This document shows positions 43,097-51,410 of a DNA stretch of 64,000 bases, in pieces. The stretch's first letter is position 1, and every line of letters starts with the position of its first letter. Under the pieces are notes generated by a model. It was not told the DNA's origin and did no database searches. It saw nothing but the letters and a program-made list of their open reading frames with translations. The translations under genes and the position numbers were made by a program. Source of the stretch: Shimwellia blattae DSM 4481 = NBRC 105725 (GTDB lineage: Bacteria > Pseudomonadota > Gammaproteobacteria > Enterobacterales > Enterobacteriaceae); NCBI RefSeq assembly GCF_000262305.1, contig NC_017910.1, positions 1,674,001 to 1,738,000 of the forward strand, given 5' to 3'.

Positions 43097-43765
43097 ATGG
43101 GTATTTTTTCTCGTTTTGCTGACATCGTGAACGCCAACATCAACGCCCTGCTGGAGAAAGCGGAAGATCCGCAAAAGCTGGTGCGGCTGATGATCCAGGA
43201 GATGGAAGACACCCTGGTGGAAGTGCGCTCCACGTCGGCTCGGGCCCTGGCAGAAAAGAAACAGTTAACCCGCCGGATTGAGCAGGCCTGCGCGCAACAG
43301 GCCGAATGGCAGGAAAAAGCCGAACTGGCCCTGCGTAAAGAAAAAGAAGATCTCGCCCGCTCTGCGCTGGTGGAAAAACAGAAAATGACCGATCTTATCG
43401 CCTCCCTGGAAGGGGAAGTGACCAGCGTAGACGAAACGCTGGAGCGGATGAAAAAAGAGATTGGCGAGCTGGAAAGCAAACTGACCGAAACCCGCGCCCG
43501 TCAGCAGGCACTGGCACTGCGCCAGCAGGCGGCTGCCTCATCGCGGGATGTTCGCCGCCAGCTGGACAGCGGTAAACTGGATCAGGCCATGGCGCGTTTT
43601 GAATCTTTTGAACGCCGCATTGACCAGATGGAAGCCGAAGCGGAAAGCCACCGTTTCGGGAAGCCGAAAAATCTGGAGCAGCAGTTTGCCGAGCTGAAAG
43701 CCGATGACGAAATCAGCGCGCAGCTGGCCGCTCTGAAAGCCAAAATGGGCAGTGACGGCAAATAA
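43097..43765 (+). CDS. pspA: Phage shock protein A
   Basis: 222 residues. An ESCRT-III-like coiled-coil membrane-remodelling protein that also inhibits PspF. The amphipathic N-terminal helix MGIFSRFADIVNANINALL is followed by long heptad-rich helices. TTGAGGATAATGTT precedes the ATG. First gene of the sigma-54 operon. Confidence 0.97.
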   Translation: MGIFSRFADIVNANINALLEKAEDPQKLVRLMIQEMEDTLVEVRSTSARALAEKKQLTRRIEQACAQQAEWQEKAELALRKEKEDLARSALVEKQKMTDLIASLEGEVTSVDETLERMKKEIGELESKLTETRARQQALALRQQAAASSRDVRRQLDSGKLDQAMARFESFERRIDQMEAEAESHRFGKPKNLEQQFAELKADDEISAQLAALKAKMGSDGK

Positions 43766-43815
43766 CCGGTTTGCGGCGCCAGGTTGCGCCGCAGTTTTTA
43801 TGCAAAGGAGTACAC

Positions 43816-44043
43816 ATGAGCGCGCTTTTACTTGCTGTTCCGCTAACCATTTTTGTGCTGTTCGTTGCCCCTATCTGGCTGTGGCTGCACTACAGCAACC
43901 GGGCAGAGAGAGGCTCTTCGCTTTCCCGCAGTGAACAGACACGGTTAGAGCAGTTAAGCGAGGAAGCAAAACAGATGCGTGAGCGCATTAACGCACTGGA
44001 ACAAATTCTGGATGCCGGTCATCCGGGCTGGAGGAACCAATAA
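43816..44043 (+). CDS. pspB: Phage shock protein B
   Basis: 75 residues. One N-terminal transmembrane helix (about 3-23, ending IWLWLHYSNR) and a cytoplasmic coiled coil (SEQTRLEQLSEEAKQMRERI). With PspC it senses envelope stress and frees PspF from PspA. AAAGGAG lies five bases before the chosen ATG. Confidence 0.96.
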   Translation: MSALLLAVPLTIFVLFVAPIWLWLHYSNRAERGSSLSRSEQTRLEQLSEEAKQMRERINALEQILDAGHPGWRNQ

Positions 44044-44399
44044 TGGCGAAAATTCTTGGCGATCGTAAATTGTGGCGCATCCCTCAGCGCGGCATGGTGA
44101 AAGGGGTATGTGCCGGGATCGCGCAGTATCTGGATGTCCCGGTTAAACTGGTGCGTCTGATTGTGATTTTATCGATGGTGTTCGGGCTGTTTTTCTTCAC
44201 CATTGCGGCGTATATCATTTTGACGTTTGCCCTCGACAGCATGCCCGATGAACTGGTCGATGGCGCCACGTCAGACTGCCATACCCGGATGAAAACCGTT
44301 GACGAAGCGCTGGCAGAAAGCGAACAAAAACTGCGCGCCATGGAGCGTTATGTCACTTCAGACGCCTTCACCCTGCGCAGCCGTTTTCGTCAGCTATAA
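44043..44399 (+). CDS. pspC: Phage shock protein C
   Basis: 118 residues. A PspC domain (RIPQRGMVKGVCAGIAQYLDV) is followed by a transmembrane segment (about 40-62) and a C-terminal helical tail. It overlaps the pspB stop by one base (TAATG), so the stress-sensing pair is translationally coupled. Confidence 0.96.
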   Translation: MAKILGDRKLWRIPQRGMVKGVCAGIAQYLDVPVKLVRLIVILSMVFGLFFFTIAAYIILTFALDSMPDELVDGATSDCHTRMKTVDEALAESEQKLRAMERYVTSDAFTLRSRFRQL

Positions 44400-44420
44400 C
44401 TCTCAGAATAAGGCAATATC

Positions 44421-44642
44421 ATGTCTGCAACTCTCCCGCCGCGTACCGGACACAAACTCCAGAGCGGCATAAAGCTGGCCGGAAAGCTGGTTTTACTGAC
44501 CGCACTGCGCTACGGCCCGGCCGGTGTGGCGGGCTGGGCGGTGAAATCAGTTGCCCGCCGCCCGTTAAAATGGGCGCTGGCGGTTGCCCTGGAGCCTGCG
44601 CTGCGCCGGGTGGCACAGCGTATTGCCCGGCGTTTTCACTAA
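44421..44642 (+). CDS. pspD: Phage shock protein D
   Basis: 73 residues, basic, with a central hydrophobic stretch (LVLLTALRYGPAGVAGWAVKS). A peripheral inner-membrane protein of unknown role in the Psp response. E. coli has pspE next; here no pspE is found and ycjX follows after 56 bases. Confidence 0.92.
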   Translation: MSATLPPRTGHKLQSGIKLAGKLVLLTALRYGPAGVAGWAVKSVARRPLKWALAVALEPALRRVAQRIARRFH

Positions 44643-44698
44643 GCGGGCACGCCCGGTGGTGAACCCCGGGCGGAGAATAACAATGACACAGGAGTGCT

Positions 44699-46096
44699 AT
44701 GAAGCGAATTAAGCATGAATTGCAGTCGCTGGTAAACCGTGGGGTGGACCGGCATCTGCGTCTTGCTGTGACTGGTCTGAGCCGCAGCGGAAAAACCGCG
44801 TTTATTACCGCGCTGGTAAATCAGCTACTGGCGGTGCACAGCGGGGCCCGTTTGCCGCTGCTGACGGCTGCCCGGGAAGAGCGCCTGCTGGGGGTAAAAC
44901 GTGTCCCGCAGCGGGATCTGGGGATCCCGCGCTTTACCTACGATGAAGGCATCGCCCAGTTATTTGGCACCCCTCCGGCCTGGCCGACCCCCACACGCGG
45001 GGTCAGCGAAATGCGCCTTGCCCTGCGCTATCGCTCGTCTGAATCGCTACTGCGCCACTTTAAAGACACCTCTACCCTGTATCTGGAAATCGTGGATTAC
45101 CCCGGCGAATGGCTGCTGGATCTGCCGATGCTGGCCCAGGATTACCTCAGCTGGTCGCGCCAGATGACCGGGCTGCTCCAGGGGCAGCGCGGCGAGTGGT
45201 CAGCAAAATGGCGTGAACTGAGCGCCGGGCTGGACCCTTTCGCCCCGGCGGATGAAAACCGCCTGGCGGCAATTGCCCAGGCCTGGGCCGATTATCTGAG
45301 CACCTGTAAACAACAGGGGCTGCACTTTATTCAGCCGGGGCGCTTTGTGCTGCCGGGGGAGATGGCCGGGGCGCCTGCGCTGCAGTTTTTCCCGTGGCCG
45401 GATGTTGACGCCACGGGGGAGTCACGGCTCTCCCGGGCAGATAAACACAGTAATTTCGCCATGCTGCGCGACCGCTTTGCCTGGTACTGCGAGCATGTGG
45501 TGAAGGGCTTCTACCGGGACCATTTCCTGCGCTTTGACCGCCAGATAGTGCTGGTGGACTGCCTGCAACCGCTCAACAGCGGCCCCCAGGCGTTTAACGA
45601 TATGCGCCTGGCGCTGACCCAGTTGATGCAAAGTTTCCATTACGGGCAGCGCACCCTGTTCCGGCGCTTGTTCTCCCCGGTTATCGACAAGCTGCTGTTC
45701 GCCGCCACCAAAGCGGACCACATCACGCTGGATCAGCACGCCAATATGGTGTCGCTGCTCCAGCAACTGGTGCAGGATGCCTGGCAGAACGCGGCCTTTG
45801 AGGGGATAACCATGGACTGCATGGGCCTTGCCTCGGTGCAGGCCACGGAAAGCGGCCTGGTGGACGTTAACGGGGAGAAGATCCCCGCTCTGCGCGGTAA
45901 CCGGCTAAGCGACGGCGCGCCGCTGACATTTTACCCGGGAGAGGTGCCCGCCAGGCTACCGGGCAGCAGTTTCTGGGCCACTCAGGGGTTCCAGTTTGAA
46001 GCCTTCCGCCCGCGGGTGATGGATGTCGACCGCCCGTTGCCCCACATCCGGATGGATGCGGCCATGGAATTTTTATTCGGAGATAAATTACGATGA
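44699..46096 (+). CDS. ycjX: YcjX-family P-loop protein
   Basis: 465 residues, the E. coli length. A DUF463 GTPase-like protein with Walker A GLSRSGKTAF and the typical VDYPGEWLLDLPML. In E. coli it is part of the PspF regulon and its role is unclear. ACAGGAGTGCT lies before the ATG. It overlaps ycjF by four bases. Confidence 0.94.
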   Translation: MKRIKHELQSLVNRGVDRHLRLAVTGLSRSGKTAFITALVNQLLAVHSGARLPLLTAAREERLLGVKRVPQRDLGIPRFTYDEGIAQLFGTPPAWPTPTRGVSEMRLALRYRSSESLLRHFKDTSTLYLEIVDYPGEWLLDLPMLAQDYLSWSRQMTGLLQGQRGEWSAKWRELSAGLDPFAPADENRLAAIAQAWADYLSTCKQQGLHFIQPGRFVLPGEMAGAPALQFFPWPDVDATGESRLSRADKHSNFAMLRDRFAWYCEHVVKGFYRDHFLRFDRQIVLVDCLQPLNSGPQAFNDMRLALTQLMQSFHYGQRTLFRRLFSPVIDKLLFAATKADHITLDQHANMVSLLQQLVQDAWQNAAFEGITMDCMGLASVQATESGLVDVNGEKIPALRGNRLSDGAPLTFYPGEVPARLPGSSFWATQGFQFEAFRPRVMDVDRPLPHIRMDAAMEFLFGDKLR

Positions 46097-47154
46097 GCGA
46101 TCCGATTAAACCCCGTATCGACTTCGCCCAGCCACTGGATGTGGATACCACGCCGGTCTACCAGCCTGCCCGGGATCTGACCCGCGCCGGCACGGGGTTT
46201 ACCCCGGCACCGGAAGTGCTCACCCCGGAAGAAGAGACCGGTGCTGAGACCGTTATCGAACAGGCCCTGCGCCCGAAACGCAGCCTGTGGCGGCGGATGG
46301 TGGGGGCCGGTGTGGCGCTGTTTGGCCTGAGCGTCATCGGCCAGGGGGTGCAGTGGGCCCATAATGCCTGGGTCACCCAGGACTGGGTCGCCATGGGGGG
46401 CTGTGTGGCCGGTGGGCTGATTATCGGCGCCGGTGTGGGCTCCGTGGTGACAGAGTGGCGGCGGTTATGGCGGCTGCGCCAGCGCGCCGATGCCCGGGAG
46501 CGGGGGCGTGAGCTACTCAGCAGCCACGGCACCGGCCAGGGCCGGGCCTGGTGTGAATCACTGGCCGCCCAGGCGGGGATCGACCAGGGGCACCCGGCGC
46601 TACAGCGCTGGCATGCGGCTATTCATGAAACCCAGAATGACCGCGAGGTGGTTGAACTGTATGCCCGGCTGGTGCAGCCGGTGCTCGACAGCCAGGCCCG
46701 TAAAGAGATCAGCCGCTCGGCGGCAGAATCTACGTTGATGATCGCCGTCAGCCCGCTGGCGCTGGTGGATATGGCGTTTATCGCCTGGCGTAACCTGCGG
46801 CTGATTAACCGCATTGCCACCCTTTATGGCATTGAGCTTGGCTATTACAGCCGGGTGCGCCTGTTCCGGCTGGTGTTGCTGAATATCGCTTTCGCCGGGG
46901 CCAGTGAGCTGGTGCGTGAGGTGGGCATGGACTGGGTATCCCAGGATCTGGCGGCGAAAATTTCCGCCCGGGCCGCCCAGGGGATCGGGGCCGGGTTACT
47001 GACGGCCCGCCTGGGTATCAAGGCGATGGAGCTGTGCCGCCCGCTGCCCTGGCTGGAAGATGACAAACCTCGGCTGGGCGACTTCCGCACCCAGCTTATC
47101 GGCCAGTTAAAAGAGACCCTGCAAAAAGGCAAGGGCAGCGCTGGCCGCACCTGA
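46093..47154 (+). CDS. ycjF: UPF0283 inner-membrane protein YcjF
   Basis: 353 residues. An N-terminal soluble part, two transmembrane segments at about 70-93 and 100-123 (VGAGVALFGLSVIGQGV; GGCVAGGLIIGAGVGSVV), and a C-terminal soluble domain. Function unknown; it accompanies ycjX in enterobacteria as a Psp-linked pair. The ATG overlaps the ycjX stop (ATGA). Confidence 0.94.
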   Translation: MSDPIKPRIDFAQPLDVDTTPVYQPARDLTRAGTGFTPAPEVLTPEEETGAETVIEQALRPKRSLWRRMVGAGVALFGLSVIGQGVQWAHNAWVTQDWVAMGGCVAGGLIIGAGVGSVVTEWRRLWRLRQRADARERGRELLSSHGTGQGRAWCESLAAQAGIDQGHPALQRWHAAIHETQNDREVVELYARLVQPVLDSQARKEISRSAAESTLMIAVSPLALVDMAFIAWRNLRLINRIATLYGIELGYYSRVRLFRLVLLNIAFAGASELVREVGMDWVSQDLAAKISARAAQGIGAGLLTARLGIKAMELCRPLPWLEDDKPRLGDFRTQLIGQLKETLQKGKGSAGRT

Positions 47155-47160
47155 CGCTAA

Positions 47161-47191
47161 CGCCCCTGTACTGTCGGGCCGTACAGGGGCG
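47161..47191 (+). terminator. Hairpin after ycjF, candidate terminator
   Basis: CGCCCCTGTAC (47161-47171) and GTACAGGGGCG (47181-47191) form a perfect 11-bp stem with a 9-base loop. No T-run follows, so intrinsic termination is uncertain. Confidence 0.5.
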
Positions 47192-47210
47192 GCGGCATTT
47201 CAGCGCGGAG

Positions 47211-47228
47211 TGTCAATTATTGTTGACA
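47211..47228. promoter_or_regulatory. TyrR box upstream of tyrR
   Basis: TGTCAA-TTATTG-TTGACA is an 18-bp palindrome that matches the TyrR box TGTAAA-N6-TTTACA except for a symmetrical change, and keeps the invariant G and C 14 bases apart. It lies 79 bases upstream of the tyrR ATG and fits the known autoregulation of tyrR. Confidence 0.7.
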
Positions 47229-47307
47229 GATCACTTCTGAAGCACCGGGAAGTGGGGTATCATCCCCGCATCGTTATGTTGCTTGTATGTAAGTGAAGGT
47301 CACCCTC

Positions 47308-48852
47308 ATGCGTCTGGAAGTCATCTGTGAAGACCGCCTTGGTCTGACTCGCGAATTGCTTGACCTGCTGGTATTGCGGAGCATCGATTTGCGGGGCATT
47401 GAAATTGATCCGGTCGGGCGGATCTACCTGAATTTTGCCTCTCTTGATTTTGACATCTTCAGTAATCTGATGGCCGAGATCCGCCGTATCTCCGGGGTGA
47501 TGGACGTGCGAACCGTTCCCTGGATGCCTTCTGAACGCGAACACCGGGCCCTGAGCGCCCTGTTGCAGGCGCTGCCTGAGCCGGTCTTCTCCCTCGATAT
47601 GAAAGGGAAAGTGGAGCAGGCAAACCAGGCGAGCTGTGCCCTGTTTGGCCTGAGCAGCGACAAGCTGCGCCACCACAATGCCGCCGGGCTTATCGGCAGT
47701 TTTAACTTCAGCCGCTGGCTGGAGAACGCCCACGATCAGCCCCACAGTGAACATGTGGTGATAAACGGCCACCACTTCCTGATGGAGATAACCCCGGTCC
47801 ATTTACTGGATGAGGGCAGCGCCAGGGTGCTGGTCGGGGCGGTGGTAATGCTGCGCTCAACGGCGCGTATGGGCCAGCAGCTTAAGGATCTGAGCGACCG
47901 CGACCCCGGCGCTTTCGACCCGGTGGTGGCGGTCAGCCCGCGTATGCACCAGGTGGTGGAGCAGGCGCGCAAGCTGGCACTGCTCAACGCGCCGCTGCTT
48001 ATCACCGGCGAAACCGGCACCGGGAAAGATCTGCTGGCCCGGGCCTGCCACCTGGCCAGTACCCGTGCCCATAAACCGTATCTGGCCCTGAACTGTGCCT
48101 CTATCCCGGAAGGTGATGTGGAGAGCGAGCTATTCGGCAACGCCCGGGACGGGAAAAAAGGCTTCTTCGAGCAGGCGAATGGCGGCTCGGTGCTGCTGGA
48201 TGAGATAGGCGAAATGTCGCCGGGCATGCAGACCAAATTGCTGCGTTTCCTCAATGACGGCACATTCCGCCGGGTGGGCGAGGATCATGAAATTCATGTG
48301 GATGTGCGGGTTATCTGCGCAACCCAGAAGAACCTGACCGATCTGGTGCACAAAGGGCTGTTCCGGGAAGATTTATACTACCGGCTCAATGTGCTGACCC
48401 TGAACCTGCCGCCGCTGCGGGAGCGCCCGCAGGACATTATGCCGCTTACCGAGCTGTTTGTGGCCCGCTTTGCAGACGAGCAGGGCGTACCCTGCCCGAA
48501 ACTGGCTGTGGATCTGGGCACTGTACTGGGGCGCTACAGCTGGCCGGGAAATGTCCGCCAGCTGAAAAACACCCTCTACCGCTCACTTACCCAGCTGGAA
48601 GGCTACGAACTGCGCGCCCGGGATATCCTGCTGCCGGACTTTGACACCGCGACGCTGTCGGTCAGTGAAGATGCGATGGAAGGCTCCCTGGATGATATTA
48701 CCCGGCGCTTTGAGTGCTCCGTGCTGACCCAGCTCTACCGCTCTTATCCCAGCACCCGTAAACTTGCGAAACGCCTCGGGGTTTCCCATACGGCGATCGC
48801 TAATAAGCTGCGTGAGTATGGCCTGGGGCAGAAAAAGGCCAGCGACGACTGA
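47308..48852 (+). CDS. tyrR: Aromatic amino acid regulator TyrR
   Basis: 514 residues (E. coli 513). Represses or activates genes for aromatic amino acid synthesis and transport with Tyr, Phe or Trp as cofactor. Domains: ACT (about 1-72), PAS (about 78-190), AAA+ (about 205-430; Walker A GETGTGKD, Walker B GGSVLLDEIGE) and a C-terminal HTH (TRKLAKRLGVSHTAIANKL). The sigma-54 GAFTGA loop is absent, as normal for TyrR, which acts on sigma-70 promoters. The ATG at 47308 matches E. coli MRLEV; a GTG at 47293 is an alternative. Confidence 0.97.
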   Translation: MRLEVICEDRLGLTRELLDLLVLRSIDLRGIEIDPVGRIYLNFASLDFDIFSNLMAEIRRISGVMDVRTVPWMPSEREHRALSALLQALPEPVFSLDMKGKVEQANQASCALFGLSSDKLRHHNAAGLIGSFNFSRWLENAHDQPHSEHVVINGHHFLMEITPVHLLDEGSARVLVGAVVMLRSTARMGQQLKDLSDRDPGAFDPVVAVSPRMHQVVEQARKLALLNAPLLITGETGTGKDLLARACHLASTRAHKPYLALNCASIPEGDVESELFGNARDGKKGFFEQANGGSVLLDEIGEMSPGMQTKLLRFLNDGTFRRVGEDHEIHVDVRVICATQKNLTDLVHKGLFREDLYYRLNVLTLNLPPLRERPQDIMPLTELFVARFADEQGVPCPKLAVDLGTVLGRYSWPGNVRQLKNTLYRSLTQLEGYELRARDILLPDFDTATLSVSEDAMEGSLDDITRRFECSVLTQLYRSYPSTRKLAKRLGVSHTAIANKLREYGLGQKKASDD

Positions 48853-48859
48853 TAAAGCA

Positions 48860-48883
48860 CGGCCCCGCAGGTTGCGGGGGCCG
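48860..48883. terminator. GC-rich hairpin between convergent tyrR and tynA
   Basis: GGCCCCGCA and TGCGGGG(g)CC can pair with a 3-base loop and one bulge. No T-run is present on either side, so it is a weak candidate terminator. Confidence 0.4.
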
Positions 48884-48892
48884 GTGGTTGAT

Positions 48893-51178
48893 TTACGGTT
48901 TTGCGGCGGGCTTCCCGGCCTGGTTAATGCTCGGGGTTTCGTTAAAGAAGTTCCACGGTTTGAGCAGCGTATGCACCCATTCGGTAGGCATAATCGGCCA
49001 CTCTTCCGCCCGGGCCACATGGGTGGTGCCGGTGGTTATCCACACGACGTTATCGCTGTTTTCCAGTGACTGATTATCCTTACTGAAGGCCCCCAGCCCG
49101 GTGTCGTGGGTGGAGCGGTTCGGGTATTTCCCTTCCGGGTAGCGCTCTTCCGGGTTATAGCGGGTAACCCACAGCTGCTTGTCCATAAAGCTCAGCCGGT
49201 GGTAAATCCACTCGTCTTTGGCAAAATTGGCCCCGGTGGCCACCGGATGAGTGCCGCCCGCGTAAGGGATTATCTGGTAAGAGACCGGGTTACCCATGCG
49301 GTTTTCTTTGTTCGGGTTACTCAGCAGGCGGATAGTGCCCGGATCAAATTTGCTGGCCGCTTCCTGCTCAGTGCCGATGGCATACTGGTTAATCTGCATG
49401 GTGCTGGAGCGTGGGCCCCCGGCACTGTTCGCTTTGACGACCGGATCCATCGCCACCAGGCTGTTGTTCTCTCCGTCCACATCCAGATCGAGGCGGAAGT
49501 TGTAAATATGCTGGTGGGTGGTGCCAACGATATTGTGGTCGATAAGCGTCCCGTAGCGGGTGTCGTCTTTGGCGCTCGGGTCGTGCATGGTTCTGGCGTT
49601 CACCCCTTTGACCGCTTCAATACCGGTCGCCCCGGCATCAATACCGATCACGCCGTTATCGTGGAAGATCCAGTCAAAGATATAGTCGTAGTTCCCCACG
49701 GTGCTTATCCAGCGCACCACCAGCTCCCGGCGCTCGGCGCTGACGTTCGGTTTTCCCAGCTCCTGGTGCTTGAATTCCGGCCCGGCATAGCGCTCAAACA
49801 CCGCGATAGCCCGGGGAATGGACATGGGTTTGCCGGTGTAATCCGCAATAGTCTCATCAAGGAAGACCGCATTTTGCGGGGCATCTTTACCGCGCTCAAT
49901 CGGGGAGGTGAGGGTGCCCATCCCGTAATCGCCGGAGTCCAGATAGGCTTTAAAGTACCAGCCAATATCCGGATCGCCATAGGGGACAATCATCCCGCCC
50001 AGTGAGCCCTGGTACATTATCTTGCGCCGGGTGCCGTTATCGTTCCAGGTCACGGTCGAAATAACCGGGCCCACCCGGGAGTCGAGCCGCAGGTGGAAGT
50101 CCCAGTTGCCCCAGTGGATCATATCGCCGGTGATGGTGTAGTTCTTGCCTTCCGGCTCAATAATTTGCAGGGGTTTTTGCGCCGGAGCAGTGCGATCCCG
50201 GCCATCATAAGGGCGGGCCGCCGTTGGCACCGGGACCACGGTCCCGTCTTCAATTTTGATGATTTTTTTCTGCTCCAGATCGACCACCGCCACCAGGTTT
50301 TCAATCGGGTGCGCCCAGTAGTTGCCGTCGCCGGTATCCAGGTAGCTGATAACCTTCAGCAGGCGCTGATCCTGGCGCAGCCCGTCTTTGCCGTCAAAAT
50401 AGCCTACGGTCAGCGGAGTGGTGATGACCTTTTTCGGATCGTTAATGCCGTGCTTTTTCAGGGCGGCGGCAAATTCTGTGCTGTTGCTGATGATGGTCTG
50501 CACGCTGGCGAAATCATCCAGCAGTACCATCCCCTGGGCCTCTTTGAGCGGGGTCCAGGAGAGCACTTTCTGCTGGCTGAGATCGACGGTGCTCTCCACA
50601 ATGTGGATCCCGTCGAGCATGGTTACGCGGGCCTGGCGCGGGGTGCTGACCGGCTTGCCGCTGAGCGCAAAATTCCACACCTGATCTTTGGGCGGCTCAT
50701 ACAGGGAGACTTCGGTAAAGCGCATGGCGGGTTTAAAATCCGGGGATTTTTTCACCGCCTCTACGGCCTGGGTGATTTCCCGGGCGGTGAGGGCATTGAG
50801 TGGGTGCGGTTTTTTCTCCACCTGGAAGGTCTGATCCAGGCCGGACTGGAACACCTCGTTAATAAAGCCCTCGGCTATCCAGGGCTGGTTATTTTTCATC
50901 ACCACCGGCACCTGGAGCGCCAGGGGTTTGCCGTTGACCATAGCGGTTTTGGCGTTGGGCTTCACTTTAACATAGGCCCCGTCTTTGCTGATGGTGTACA
51001 TCCCGGCGTAGTCATCCCACTGTACGTCGGCACCAAAATCCGCCAGGGTTTTGGTCATCGGCACCATATGGGCCTCGCCACCGTGAGAGAGTGCGGCGGG
51101 CTGCCAGGCGGTGGAGACCAGAGCAATAGCCAGTGCCAGTGCTGTTTTACGGGAGGGGAGAAAACGCGTCATTGCCAT
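48893..51178 (-). CDS. tynA: Copper/topaquinone primary amine oxidase
   Basis: 761 residues, periplasmic. Oxidises phenylethylamine and tyramine to the aldehyde with release of ammonia and H2O2. A signal peptide covers about residues 1-30 (KTALALAIALVSTAW). Two Cu amine oxidase N-domains precede the catalytic domain. The tyrosine that becomes topaquinone is Tyr497 in VGNYDYIFDW, and copper-ligand histidines are in TTHQHIYNFRLD. GAGG lies six bases before the chosen ATG. It is convergent with tyrR. The companion feaB and feaR of E. coli are not in the window. Confidence 0.97.
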   Translation of the reverse strand: MAMTRFLPSRKTALALAIALVSTAWQPAALSHGGEAHMVPMTKTLADFGADVQWDDYAGMYTISKDGAYVKVKPNAKTAMVNGKPLALQVPVVMKNNQPWIAEGFINEVFQSGLDQTFQVEKKPHPLNALTAREITQAVEAVKKSPDFKPAMRFTEVSLYEPPKDQVWNFALSGKPVSTPRQARVTMLDGIHIVESTVDLSQQKVLSWTPLKEAQGMVLLDDFASVQTIISNSTEFAAALKKHGINDPKKVITTPLTVGYFDGKDGLRQDQRLLKVISYLDTGDGNYWAHPIENLVAVVDLEQKKIIKIEDGTVVPVPTAARPYDGRDRTAPAQKPLQIIEPEGKNYTITGDMIHWGNWDFHLRLDSRVGPVISTVTWNDNGTRRKIMYQGSLGGMIVPYGDPDIGWYFKAYLDSGDYGMGTLTSPIERGKDAPQNAVFLDETIADYTGKPMSIPRAIAVFERYAGPEFKHQELGKPNVSAERRELVVRWISTVGNYDYIFDWIFHDNGVIGIDAGATGIEAVKGVNARTMHDPSAKDDTRYGTLIDHNIVGTTHQHIYNFRLDLDVDGENNSLVAMDPVVKANSAGGPRSSTMQINQYAIGTEQEAASKFDPGTIRLLSNPNKENRMGNPVSYQIIPYAGGTHPVATGANFAKDEWIYHRLSFMDKQLWVTRYNPEERYPEGKYPNRSTHDTGLGAFSKDNQSLENSDNVVWITTGTTHVARAEEWPIMPTEWVHTLLKPWNFFNETPSINQAGKPAAKP

Positions 51179-51256
51179 CAGTGACCTCTGCCGGAAATGT
51201 TGTTGTTATGAAGTTCTTGAATAGTTCAACCTTAGCAACCGCGATTCACAAGCGTT

Positions 51257-51292
51257 TGCCTGGTTCTGCCAGGTGCTTTGTCTGCTGTGCCA
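51257..51292 (-). promoter_or_regulatory. TGGCA direct repeats upstream of tynA
   Basis: On the minus strand TGGCA (51292-51288), TGGCA (51271-51267, 21 bases later) and AGGCA (51261-51257, 10 bases later) lie about 80-115 bases upstream of the ATG. Direct repeats phased by helical turns are typical of AraC/XylS activators such as FeaR, which activates tynA in E. coli. This is a pattern match only. Confidence 0.35.
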
Positions 51293-51328
51293 TCCGGGTA
51301 AAACATGGAATCACCTTCACAAATGGCG

Positions 51329-51389
51329 TAAAAAAACCGGGACAAGCCCGGTTTGCTGACACTGACAGACACCGGGGCAGGCCCGGTGT
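51329..51389 (-). terminator. Tandem hairpin terminators after paaZ
   Basis: Reading the minus strand from paaZ, ACACCGGG/CCCGGTGT (51389-51369) comes first, then AAACCGGG/CCCGGTTT (51354-51334) followed by a T-run. The second is a good Rho-independent terminator; both share the CCGGG core. They separate paaZ from tynA. Confidence 0.82.
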
Positions 51390-51410
51390 TCTGTGATTAC
51401 CCGCCGGGGA

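Noticed and set aside
47308..48852. tyrR as a sigma-54 activator
   Set aside because: Although the AAA+ domain is related, the GAFTGA loop is missing, as in E. coli TyrR, which acts with sigma-70.
50093..51184. 363-codon plus-strand ORF opposite tynA
   Set aside because: Shadow of tynA in GC-rich sequence; no domain and no promoter.
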